From NCBI GenBank assembly GCA_052273625.1, contig DAVZHW010000005.1, positions 1 through 64,000 on the forward strand: a DNA stretch of 64,000 nt, written 5' to 3'. This document shows, piece after piece, positions 8,107-15,805 of this stretch. The stretch's first letter is position 1; each line of letters begins with the position of its first letter. The DNA is from Fimenecus sp052273625. Its GTDB lineage: Bacteria > Bacillota > Clostridia > Oscillospirales > Acutalibacteraceae. The notes under the pieces are model-generated. The model was not told where the DNA came from and did no database searches. It was given only the letters and a program-made list of their open reading frames with translations. The translations under genes were made by a program, and so were the position numbers.

Positions 8107-8252
8107 TAAGAATACCGCCATATATTTAATATGATAATTATACTTGTAAAAAGGGCTGTTTTCAACAAAAATTTTTGTAACACATTATCAAATGCCCCAT
8201 AAACTGTTAATGAAGTTTTCAAACTCAAAACTTATCACAGGAGGAATTACTT

Positions 8253-9098
8253 ATGTCAGAGAATAAGGCTTGTTGCGGTAACAATGTTCCGAACAAAATC
8301 AGAGAAGCTATCTGCATTGACACAAACCGTGTTTACGACTCTTGCGCAGACAAGGATTGCCTTGCCGACCTCAGAGTTTATTTCCCCGACGAGGCGCAAA
8401 ATGTAATAAACAACTGCGTAAATGTAAAATTGAGAAGCGCACGCATAATCAACTGTCTTATCGACGTTGAAAAAGTGCCGTTTAACAAGGGCTGCTACAC
8501 GGTTGATATTACATTTTTCTTCAAGGTTGCCATTGAGGCTTACACGGCAGGCTGCCTTGCGCCGATTACAGTACACGGTCTTACGACGTTCTCGAAGAAA
8601 TGCGTACTCTACGGCAGCGACGGTGCAGTTAAGGTCTATTCTTCGGAATATACCGCAGATGCGAACGACGACCAGCTTATTTCGACCAACACAAACCCTC
8701 GTGCAAAGGTTCAAGTAGCAGAGCCTATCGCCCTTGACGCAAAGCTCTGCCGCCCGTGCGACTGCTGCTGCACCTTCAGCAATTCCAACGTAACGTTGCC
8801 TAAATGCATTAAAAGAGCGTTTACCGAGGAATTTCCCGAGGACCTTTTCAGCCGTCATCACGACAAGGCAGTTGCGGTCACGCTCGGTATTTTCACAATC
8901 GTTCAGCTTGAAAGAGATGTTCAAATGCTCATTCCGGCATACGATTTCTGCATACCCCGTAAGGAATGCAACTGCAATACCGACGACCCATGCGAAACCT
9001 TCAGAAAAATCAGATTTCCCGTTGACGAATTTTTCCCGCCGAAAAACGAATGTAACAATGACTGCTCCTGCGAGAAAAAATCTGATTGCAGCTGCTAA
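8253..9098 (+). CDS. conserved Cys-rich protein of unknown function
   Basis: A 281-residue protein with about 30 cysteines, several clustered as CRPCDCCC and, at the extreme C-terminus, CNNDCSCEKKSDCSC. No signal peptide. The start has a strong AGGAGGA site. The central part looks beta-rich (VKLRSARIINCLIDVEK, GCYTVDITFFFKV), like an assembly or coat subunit. I recall similar proteins as widespread hypotheticals in Clostridia but cannot name a domain with certainty. The Cys content would suit metal binding or disulfide cross-linking in an outer layer such as a spore coat; that is conjecture. It stands alone with its own terminator. Confidence 0.75.
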   Translation: MSENKACCGNNVPNKIREAICIDTNRVYDSCADKDCLADLRVYFPDEAQNVINNCVNVKLRSARIINCLIDVEKVPFNKGCYTVDITFFFKVAIEAYTAGCLAPITVHGLTTFSKKCVLYGSDGAVKVYSSEYTADANDDQLISTNTNPRAKVQVAEPIALDAKLCRPCDCCCTFSNSNVTLPKCIKRAFTEEFPEDLFSRHHDKAVAVTLGIFTIVQLERDVQMLIPAYDFCIPRKECNCNTDDPCETFRKIRFPVDEFFPPKNECNNDCSCEKKSDCSC

Positions 9099-9116
9099 CG
9101 CAACACACCAAAACCC

Positions 9117-9143
9117 AACCGTCGAGAAATCGGCGGTTTTTTA
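9117..9143 (+). terminator. terminator of the Cys-rich protein gene
   Basis: A nine-base stem (AACCGTCGA with TCGGCGGTT, one G-T pair) closed by a GAAA tetraloop is followed by TTTT. A GNRA loop with a T-run is typical of an intrinsic terminator. Confidence 0.85.
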
Positions 9144-9173
9144 TTGACAGAACGCCTAAAAAAAGGGTATTAT
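9144..9173 (+). promoter_or_regulatory. promoter of the HAD phosphatase gene
   Basis: TTGACA (9144-9149), an 18-base spacer and TATTAT (9168-9173) lie directly after the preceding terminator and 23 bases before the ATG, which has GGAGGCG upstream. Confidence 0.7.
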
Positions 9174-9195
9174 AATATAATACGGAGGCGATACA

Positions 9196-9795
9196 ATGAC
9201 AGTCTTTGACTTTGACAATACAATATACGACGGCGAAAGCGGTTTTGACTTCTTTTTGTACTATCTTAAAAAATATCCGAAAGAGGTTGCAAAATACACG
9301 CCTAAATTTGCCGAAGCATTTTTCAAATACAAAACAGGCAAGCTCACAATTTCCGAGGTTATAAACGATTACGGGTATATCCTCAAGGAGTGTTGCGCCA
9401 AGTTTGACAATATCGAAAAAGAAATTTCTGTTTTTTGGGACGAGCACGAAAATAAAATTAAGAGCTTTTATGACAAAATCCGCAAGGATGATGATGTAAT
9501 TCTCTCCGCCTGCCCGACCGTAATTCTTAAAGTTATATGTGAGCGTATAGGAATAAAGAATTATATCGGCACGGAGGTTGACATTGAAACCGGCGATATT
9601 CACGAAATCTGCTACCGTGAGGGCAAGATTAAGATGTTCAAGGATATTTACGGCGATATTGAAATTGACGAGTTCTACACAGATTCAATCAATGACAAGC
9701 CGTTTATGGACATTGCAAGAGATGTGTATTTCGTCACGGGCGACAGAATTGAAAAGCTCAAATGCAACGGCGTTTATTTGAGGGAATTAAAATAA
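9196..9795 (+). CDS. HAD-IB family phosphatase (phosphoserine-phosphatase-like)
   Basis: A 199-residue haloacid-dehalogenase-type phosphatase. Motif I DFDNTIYD is at residues 4-11, with the first Asp as nucleophile and the second as acid/base. Motif II is probably VILSACP (about 101-107), the motif III lysine lies near EGKIKMF, and motif IV is FYTDSINDKPF. The cap between motifs I and II is helical and about 80 residues long, as in the HAD-IB (SerB/CicA-like) subfamily. It probably dephosphorylates a small metabolite; the substrate cannot be read from sequence. Single gene with its own promoter and a bidirectional terminator. Confidence 0.85.
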   Translation: MTVFDFDNTIYDGESGFDFFLYYLKKYPKEVAKYTPKFAEAFFKYKTGKLTISEVINDYGYILKECCAKFDNIEKEISVFWDEHENKIKSFYDKIRKDDDVILSACPTVILKVICERIGIKNYIGTEVDIETGDIHEICYREGKIKMFKDIYGDIEIDEFYTDSINDKPFMDIARDVYFVTGDRIEKLKCNGVYLRELK

Positions 9796-9804
9796 ACTTA
9801 ACAA

Positions 9805-9842
9805 AAAAACAAGCTCGTAGGTTTCAAATCTACGAGCTTTAA
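9805..9842. terminator. bidirectional terminator between convergent genes
   Basis: A perfect ten-base stem, AAGCTCGTAG (9811-9820) with CTACGAGCTT (9830-9839), flanked by an A-run and a T-run. It serves the HAD gene on the plus strand and the radical SAM gene on the minus strand. Confidence 0.88.
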
Positions 9843-9844
9843 TA

Positions 9845-10948
9845 TTAGTATTGTGAAAGTCTGAAAAGCGTTCCGAGAGAATGCTTAAAGAATGTTTTAT
9901 AGCTATCGCAGAAAATGTTCTTTTGCGGTATTCCGTCAACAAGCGGTTCGCAATAACGCTTGCAGCCGTTTCGGCAAATCGGAAAGAACTCACATTTTTT
10001 ACATTCTTCGGGCTTCTCCTTTGACAGCTCAACAAAGCCTATTTCTTCACGCCGAATGTCGAAGTCCTCGAAGGTGTTTTCATTGACATTTCCGAGCTTT
10101 AATTCGTCAAGCACATAGAAATCGCACGGATACACTCCGCCGTCCGCCTCGACAACATATTGAAACGAGCAGACACCCGAAAATCCACAGCTCTCGGGTG
10201 GCTGACCTCTCAGCATCATAACATAATTTTCAAACTGCCTTATGCTCACAGGGTCATTTGCCATAATATCCTTTACCCACAAATCGAAAACCGTGTTTAA
10301 GAAGCTTCCGTATCTTTCGGGAGTAAGGGTAAAATCAAGCTTTTTATTCGGCAAATCAATCGGATTGAGGCAAGGAATGAACTGTAAATATTTATAGCCA
10401 CGCTTTTTATACTCGTTATAAACAGCCTGCGGAGAACGGGCAAGCGCATTTGTGACAACGGTCAGGATATTAAAATCGACCTTGTATTTTTCAAGTGCTT
10501 TTGCCGAATCGGTAATGCGGTTAAAGGTACCTTTTCCCGAAGCGTCAACCCTGTTCAAGTCGTGAAGCTCTTTATTTCCGTCAAGCGACAAACCGACCAA
10601 AAAATTATTTTTTTTGAAAAATTCCGCCCACGCTTCATCAATCACATATCCGTTTGTCTGTATGGCGTAATGAATTTTCACGGAATTTTTATTGTTTTTA
10701 TTTACGCAAGCGACAAAAAATTTATAAAAATCAAGACCGATAAGCGTCGGCTCCCCGCCTTGAAACATAAAGGTAATTTCTCTTTCGGCAAAAGCCAAAG
10801 CCTTTTTTATTAAATTCTCCGCCGTATTTTCCCCCATAAAGCCGAGTTTTTCACAATGCTTCTGCGCAATATCTTCATAGAAGCAATATTTACAGCACAT
10901 ATTGCAGTTGTCCGACGACGGTTTTATCAACAAACATATATGTTTCAT
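9845..10948 (-). CDS. radical SAM/SPASM protein, anaerobic sulfatase-maturase type
   Basis: A 367-residue radical SAM enzyme. The SAM cluster motif is CNMCCKYC near residue 15 (spacing CxxxCxxC), followed by FQGGEPTLIG. The SPASM part holds the auxiliary cluster cysteines in CGFSGVC, GGVYPCDFYV and CKKCEFFPICRNGCKRYC. Overall order and length match anaerobic sulfatase-maturating enzymes, which oxidise an active-site Cys or Ser of sulfatases to formylglycine. No sulfatase gene is in the window, so its substrate would be encoded elsewhere; another peptide substrate is possible. Divergent from a DtxR-like regulator with 116 bases between them. Confidence 0.87.
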   Translation of the reverse strand: MKHICLLIKPSSDNCNMCCKYCFYEDIAQKHCEKLGFMGENTAENLIKKALAFAEREITFMFQGGEPTLIGLDFYKFFVACVNKNNKNSVKIHYAIQTNGYVIDEAWAEFFKKNNFLVGLSLDGNKELHDLNRVDASGKGTFNRITDSAKALEKYKVDFNILTVVTNALARSPQAVYNEYKKRGYKYLQFIPCLNPIDLPNKKLDFTLTPERYGSFLNTVFDLWVKDIMANDPVSIRQFENYVMMLRGQPPESCGFSGVCSFQYVVEADGGVYPCDFYVLDELKLGNVNENTFEDFDIRREEIGFVELSKEKPEECKKCEFFPICRNGCKRYCEPLVDGIPQKNIFCDSYKTFFKHSLGTLFRLSQY

Positions 10949-11064
10949 ATAATCACCGAGTAAATTTTATCACATATCCGTAATTATTTCCACCGTAAAA
11001 AACGATTATTGTTGAAACTTCCGCCAACTTGTGTTATCATTATTGTATAAGCGAGGTGTCTTAA

Positions 11065-11430
11065 ATGCGGCTTCAAGAATCCGGAGAAATGTATCTTGAA
11101 ACAATACTCATTCTTTCCAAAAAAAGCGATAGCGTACGTTCAATAGATATAAGTGAATATATGTCGTTTTCAAAACCGAGCGTCAGTCGAGCCGTTAATT
11201 TGCTCAAGGACGGCGGATATATTCTCATTTCAAAGGAAGGATATATAACCCTTACGGATTTAGGCAGTGAAATTGCCAAAAAAATATACGAACGCCATAC
11301 ACTCCTCACAAAATGTCTTGTAGCACTCGGCGTTAGTGAGGAAACCGCTTCCGAGGACGCTTGTAAAATCGAGCACGATATTTCCGACGAAACCTTTTCG
11401 GCTATAAAACGCCACATCAATAAAAATTAA
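11065..11430 (+). CDS. DtxR/MntR-family metal-dependent regulator
   Basis: A 121-residue protein with an N-terminal winged helix (RSIDISEYMSFSKPSVSRAVNLLKDGGYI) and a C-terminal helical dimerisation domain carrying candidate metal ligands (ERHTLL, EEDACKIEHDIS pattern). This matches the short MntR-like branch of the family without an SH3-like third domain. Such proteins bind Mn2+ or Fe2+ and repress metal uptake genes. No metal transporter is adjacent, so its targets are probably elsewhere. The ribosome binding site GCGAGGTG supports this start. Confidence 0.85.
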   Translation: MRLQESGEMYLETILILSKKSDSVRSIDISEYMSFSKPSVSRAVNLLKDGGYILISKEGYITLTDLGSEIAKKIYERHTLLTKCLVALGVSEETASEDACKIEHDISDETFSAIKRHINKN

Positions 11431-11440
11431 ATTCAGAACA

Positions 11441-11475
11441 AAAAAGTCTCTCATCAGCCAATGAGAGACTTTTTG
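11441..11475. terminator. bidirectional terminator between the DtxR-like gene and peptide deformylase
   Basis: A perfect twelve-base stem (AAAGTCTCTCAT with ATGAGAGACTTT) with a six-base loop, A-rich on one side and T-rich on the other, lies between two convergent genes. Confidence 0.9.
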
Positions 11476-11482
11476 TATTTTA

Positions 11483-11896
11483 CTATATCAATATGCCGTC
11501 GCAATGGTCAATTTCGTGCTGAATTATCTGTGCTGTAAAGCCCGTAAATGTCTTAATGCGTGTTTGAAAATCAGCCGTCTGCCATTTCACCTTGACAGAC
11601 TTATATCTTTTGCATTTTCTCGGTCCGCCGAGCAAGGAAAGACAGCCTTCCTCTGTTTCATACGGTTCGGACTTCTTCAATATTTCGGGATTGAGCATAG
11701 TCATATACTCTCCGCCGTTGTCAAACACAATAATTCGCTTACGCACGCCAATCATATTTGCCGCCATGCCTACGCACGAGTCCTTATGTGCCGACAATGT
11801 ATCCGCCAAGTCCTGTGCCGTCTGCAAATCTTCTATTGTCGCCGCTTCCGATTTCATAGACAGCAAAATCGGATCGTGAACTAAATCTTTAACCAT
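11483..11896 (-). CDS. def: peptide deformylase
   Basis: A 137-residue metalloenzyme that removes the formyl group from nascent N-terminal fMet. Metal-binding motifs are intact: EEGCLSL supplies the Cys and QHEIDHCDG the two His and the catalytic Glu. The first family motif (usually GxGLAAPQ) reads CVGMAANMIG here, so the usual Gln is Met; I recall this variant in a common short clostridial subclass. It follows the aldo/keto reductase gene by nine bases, with AAGGGA in the end of that gene, so they form an operon. A second, canonical deformylase may exist elsewhere in the genome. Confidence 0.88.
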   Translation of the reverse strand: MVKDLVHDPILLSMKSEAATIEDLQTAQDLADTLSAHKDSCVGMAANMIGVRKRIIVFDNGGEYMTMLNPEILKKSEPYETEEGCLSLLGGPRKCKRYKSVKVKWQTADFQTRIKTFTGFTAQIIQHEIDHCDGILI

Positions 11897-11905
11897 AATT
11901 ATCCC

Positions 11906-12820
11906 TTAAGGCAAGCAATGTCCTGCCGATCTGTAAATTTCGTACCATTCCGAGCGTGTCAGTGTAACATCCGATGCTTTGCAAATCTGCGAAAGCCTGT
12001 CGGGAGTCATTGTGCCTGCAATCAGCTGCATATTCGCAGGGTGCCTTAGTATCCAAGCCGCCGCAACACCTGTTTTCGTCAAGCCGTATTTTTCGCCTAT
12101 CTCGGCAAGCTTTGCGTTCAATTCGGGGTAATCGTCATTGTCGATAAACGAGCCCTTGAAAAAGCCTTGTTGAAACGGCGACCAGGTCTGAATTGTCATC
12201 TTTTTAATACGGCTGTATTCCAAAATTCCGCCGTCGTGCATTTGAGATTCTTCGTTTTTCATATTTACATTCAAACCCGAGGTTACCATTCCCGCCTCTG
12301 TTATCGAAAACTGAAGCTGATTTATGCAAAGCGGTCTTTTAACTGCGGTTTTAAGCAGCTCAATTTGCATAAGATTATGATTTGAAACGCCGAAATCTCG
12401 CACCTTGCCCGAGCTTCTCAAGATATAAAAAGCCTCCGCAACCTCTTCGGGTTCCATCAGAGTATCGGGGCGATGAAGCAGCAAAAAGTCCACATAATCA
12501 ACGCCGAGACGCTCAAGACTGCCCTCAACCGAGGATATGATATGCTCTTTTGAAAAATCGTACTGTCCGTCGTGAATCGCACATTTTGTTTGTATAAAAA
12601 TCTTGTCGCGAACGCCCGGATTGCGTTTGAGATAAGCACCGAACAGTCTTTCCGACTCGCCTTTGCCGTAAATATCAGCATGGTCGAAAAAGTTTACGCC
12701 GTTTTCCAAAGCGCAGCCGATAATGCTGTCAATTTGCTTCTCATCAAGGCTCGCCATTCTCATACAACCGAGAGCTACCGCCGAAGCGTTTGCCCTACTT
12801 CCGATTTCTAACATTTTCAT
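11906..12820 (-). CDS. aldo/keto reductase
   Basis: A 304-residue NAD(P)H-dependent oxidoreductase with the TIM-barrel AKR fold. Tetrad regions are visible: FFDHADIYGKGESE (Asp and Tyr), QTKCAI (Lys) and FLLLHRPD (His position). The cofactor end is represented by AGTMTPDRLSQI. It resembles the YdhF-like subgroup acting on small aldehydes or ketones; the substrate is unknown. The ATG at 12820 has GGAGG seven bases upstream. First gene of a two-gene operon with peptide deformylase. Confidence 0.9.
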   Translation of the reverse strand: MKMLEIGSRANASAVALGCMRMASLDEKQIDSIIGCALENGVNFFDHADIYGKGESERLFGAYLKRNPGVRDKIFIQTKCAIHDGQYDFSKEHIISSVEGSLERLGVDYVDFLLLHRPDTLMEPEEVAEAFYILRSSGKVRDFGVSNHNLMQIELLKTAVKRPLCINQLQFSITEAGMVTSGLNVNMKNEESQMHDGGILEYSRIKKMTIQTWSPFQQGFFKGSFIDNDDYPELNAKLAEIGEKYGLTKTGVAAAWILRHPANMQLIAGTMTPDRLSQICKASDVTLTRSEWYEIYRSAGHCLP

Positions 12821-12887
12821 ATCGTAACCTCCTAAAGAGTTATTTCTTTTTGATTATAGCACATTATTATTAACACTTCAATACAAA

Positions 12888-12922
12888 ACAAAACCCCGTA
12901 CCTCTTGCGAGATACGGGGTTA
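12888..12922 (-). terminator. terminator of ppdK
   Basis: The stem AACCCCGTA (12892-12900) with TACGGGGTT (12913-12921) and partial pairing inside the loop is followed on the minus strand by TTTTGTTTTG. It lies 42 bases past the ppdK stop. Confidence 0.85.
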
Positions 12923-12963
12923 GCTTATAAGTTATGCTTTACGCTTTAATTCGTAAATCCGAA

Positions 12964-15600
12964 TTACATCTCAGCGATTGCAGCCTGAGCAGCAGCAAGA
13001 CGAGCGATCGGAACACGGAACGGTGAGCATGAAACATAGTCAAGACCGATCTTGTGGCAGAACTCAACTGATGACGGGTCGCCGCCGTGCTCACCGCAGA
13101 TACCGCAGTGGAGTGACGGACGAACAGCCTTACCGTTCTTAACAGCCATTTCCATAAGCTGACCAACGCCTGTCTGGTCGAGCTTAGCAAAGGGATCGTT
13201 CTCGAAAATCTTGTTGTCATAGTAAGCGTTGAGGAACTTACCGGCGTCATCACGGCTGAAGCCGTAAGTCATCTGAGTAAGGTCGTTTGTGCCGAAGCAG
13301 AAGAACTCAGCTTCCTTTGCAATGTCGCCTGCTGTAAGAGCAGCTCTCGGAATCTCAATCATAGTACCAACCTCGTACTTCATTGAAGAACCTGCGGCAG
13401 CGATTTCAGCGTCAGCGGTAGCAACAACTATATCCTTAACGAACTTGAGCTCCTTAGAGTCGCATGAAAGCGGAATCATAATCTCGGGGCATACTGTCCA
13501 ATCGGGATGAGCCTTCTGAACGTTGATAGCAGCACGGATAACAGCTTTTGTCTGCATCTTTGCAATTTCAGGATAAGTAACTGCAAGACGAAGACCACGG
13601 TGACCCATCATCGGGTTGAACTCGTGAAGAGAAGCAATGATAGCCTTAATCTGCTCAACTGTCTTGCCCTGTGCGTCAGCAAGCTTCTTGATGTCATCTT
13701 CCTCTGTGGGAACGAACTCGTGGAGAGGCGGATCAAGGAAACGGATTGTTACGGGGCAGCCCTCAAGAGCTTCATAGAGCTTCTCAAAGTCTGACTGCTG
13801 ATAAGGAAGAATCTTATCAAGAGCAGCTTCTCTCTCCTCAACTGTATCCGAGCAAATCATCTCACGGAAAGCAGCGATTCTGTCAGCCTCAAAGAACATA
13901 TGCTCTGTACGGCAAAGACCGATACCTTCAGCACCGAGCTCTCTTGCCTTCTTAGCATCAGCGGGAGTATCAGCGTTTGTACGAACCTTGAGCTTTCTGT
14001 ACTTGTCAGCCCAAGACATAATTCTGCCGAACTCGCCTGCGATCTGAGCGTCAACAGTCGGAATAACGCCGTCATAAATGTTACCTGTTGAGCCGTCGAT
14101 TGAAATATAATCTCCCTCGTGGAACTCTTTACCGCCGAGAGTGAATTTCTTGTTTTCTTCGTCCATGATGATTTCGCCGCAGCCTGATACGCAGCAAGTA
14201 CCCATACCACGAGCAACAACTGCTGCGTGAGATGTCATACCGCCACGAACTGTGAGGATACCCTGAGCAGCCTTCATACCTGTGATGTCTTCAGGGGAAG
14301 TCTCAAGACGAACAAGAACAACCTTCTCGCCCTTTGCATTCCAAGTTTCTGCGTCGTCAGCTGTAAATACAACCTTACCGCAAGCAGCACCGGGAGATGC
14401 GCCGAGGCCCTTACCCATAGGAGTAGCAGCCTTCAAAGCAGCTGCGTCGAACTGCGGGTGAAGAAGTGTGTCAAGGTTACGGGGATCGATCATTGCAACA
14501 GCCTCAGCCTCTGTCTTGTGTCCCTCATCAACGAGGTCGCAAGCAATCTTGAGAGCAGCCTGTGCAGTTCTCTTACCGTTACGGCACTGGAGCATATAGA
14601 GCTTCTTGTTCTCAACAGTGAACTCCATATCCTGCATATCATGATAGTGGTTTTCGAGTGTATCGCAAACCTTAAGGAATTCTGCGTATGCTTCGGGGAA
14701 CTCTTTTTCCATCTGAGCAATCGGCATGGGAGTACGAACGCCTGCAACAACGTCCTCGCCCTGTGCGTTGATGAGGAACTCACCCATAAGCTTGTTCTCA
14801 CCTGTAGCGGGATCTCTTGTGAATGCAACGCCTGTACCTGATTCGTTGTTAAGGTTACCGAATACCATGGGCATTACGTTTACTGCAGTACCCCATGAGT
14901 AAGGAATATCGTTATCGCGACGGTAAACGTTTGCACGGGGGTTGTCCCATGAACGGAAAACAGCCTCGATAGCGAGCTTCAACTGAGTAACAGGATCTGA
15001 CGGGAAGTCCTCGCCGAGCTGCTTCTTGTATTCAGCCTTGAACTGCTCAGCAAGCTCTTTAAGGTCAGCAGCGGTAAGCTCGATGTCGTACTCAACGCCC
15101 TTCTTTTCCTTCATAGCGTCGATAAGCTGCTCAAAGTACTTCTTACCAACTTCCATAACTACGTCTGAGAACATCTGGATAAATCTTCTGTATGAGTCAT
15201 AAACGAATCTCTCAAACTTAGGATCGGGGTTGCCTGCGATCATAGCAGCAACAACCTCATCGTTAAGACCGAGGTTAAGGATTGTGTCCATCATACCGGG
15301 CATTGATGCACGAGCACCCGAACGAACCGATACGAGAAGCGGATTGTTAAGATCGCCGAACTTCTTGCCGTTGATCTCTTCCATCTTCTTAACGCCTTCC
15401 ATAGCCTGAGCCATGATTTCGTCGTTTATTTTTCTGCCGTCTTCATAGTACTGTGTGCAAGCTTCAGTTGTGATTGTGAAGCCCTGAGGAACAGGAAGAC
15501 CGATAGCAGTCATCTCAGCAAGGTTAGCACCTTTACCGCCGAGAAGGTTACGCATGGTCATGTCGCCTTCGCTGAACATGTAAACCCATTTGTTTGCCAT
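12964..15600 (-). CDS. ppdK: pyruvate, phosphate dikinase
   Basis: About 878 residues, the usual bacterial length. The start is the ATG at 15600, with GGAGG nine bases upstream. The enzyme interconverts pyruvate, ATP and phosphate with phosphoenolpyruvate, AMP and pyrophosphate; in anaerobes it often runs glycolytically with pyrophosphate. The N-terminal ATP-grasp part carries SVRSGARASMPGMMDT. The central swivelling domain has the phosphohistidine in GGMTSHAAVVARGMGT (His about 458). The C-terminal PEP/pyruvate barrel shows GLCRTEHMF and CGEHGGDPSSVEF. Single gene, its own promoter and terminator, and codon use typical of a highly expressed gene. Confidence 0.97.
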   Translation of the reverse strand: MANKWVYMFSEGDMTMRNLLGGKGANLAEMTAIGLPVPQGFTITTEACTQYYEDGRKINDEIMAQAMEGVKKMEEINGKKFGDLNNPLLVSVRSGARASMPGMMDTILNLGLNDEVVAAMIAGNPDPKFERFVYDSYRRFIQMFSDVVMEVGKKYFEQLIDAMKEKKGVEYDIELTAADLKELAEQFKAEYKKQLGEDFPSDPVTQLKLAIEAVFRSWDNPRANVYRRDNDIPYSWGTAVNVMPMVFGNLNNESGTGVAFTRDPATGENKLMGEFLINAQGEDVVAGVRTPMPIAQMEKEFPEAYAEFLKVCDTLENHYHDMQDMEFTVENKKLYMLQCRNGKRTAQAALKIACDLVDEGHKTEAEAVAMIDPRNLDTLLHPQFDAAALKAATPMGKGLGASPGAACGKVVFTADDAETWNAKGEKVVLVRLETSPEDITGMKAAQGILTVRGGMTSHAAVVARGMGTCCVSGCGEIIMDEENKKFTLGGKEFHEGDYISIDGSTGNIYDGVIPTVDAQIAGEFGRIMSWADKYRKLKVRTNADTPADAKKARELGAEGIGLCRTEHMFFEADRIAAFREMICSDTVEEREAALDKILPYQQSDFEKLYEALEGCPVTIRFLDPPLHEFVPTEEDDIKKLADAQGKTVEQIKAIIASLHEFNPMMGHRGLRLAVTYPEIAKMQTKAVIRAAINVQKAHPDWTVCPEIMIPLSCDSKELKFVKDIVVATADAEIAAAGSSMKYEVGTMIEIPRAALTAGDIAKEAEFFCFGTNDLTQMTYGFSRDDAGKFLNAYYDNKIFENDPFAKLDQTGVGQLMEMAVKNGKAVRPSLHCGICGEHGGDPSSVEFCHKIGLDYVSCSPFRVPIARLAAAQAAIAEM

Positions 15601-15618
15601 TTTACATACCTCCAAAAA

Positions 15619-15646
15619 ATATTAACTAATTAAATATGGTTGTCAA
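15619..15646 (-). promoter_or_regulatory. possible ppdK promoter
   Basis: On the minus strand, TTGACA (15641-15646) is separated by 16 bases from TAATAT (15619-15624), ending about 20 bases before the start codon. The -35 is perfect, the -10 imperfect and the leader very short, so a second TATAAT further upstream (near 15685) may be the true one. Confidence 0.4.
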
Positions 15647-15754
15647 AAGAGCATAAAATGCCCATTGACAGAATTAACCGTTGATATTATAACAGAAAAA
15701 AATATATAATGCTACTGTTTTTTCAATTTTTTTACGCATAAACACAATTATTGT

Positions 15755-15790
15755 AAAAAATAACGGACACTTCAAACAGAAATGTCCGTT
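15755..15790 (-). terminator. terminator at the end of the pyrH-to-M20-peptidase operon
   Basis: The stem AACGGACA (15762-15769) with TGTCCGTT (15783-15790) is followed on the minus strand by ATTTTTTAC. It lies just after the M20 peptidase stop and before the ppdK promoter region. Confidence 0.8.
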
Positions 15791-15805
15791 TATTGTTATA
15801 AATCT

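Noticed and set aside
8256..8924. 222-residue minus-strand frame opposite the Cys-rich gene
   Set aside because: The plus-strand gene has a strong ribosome binding site, promoter spacing and terminator; the reverse frame has none.
14227..14841. 204-residue plus-strand frame inside ppdK
   Set aside because: Shadow of ppdK, which is intact and highly conserved.
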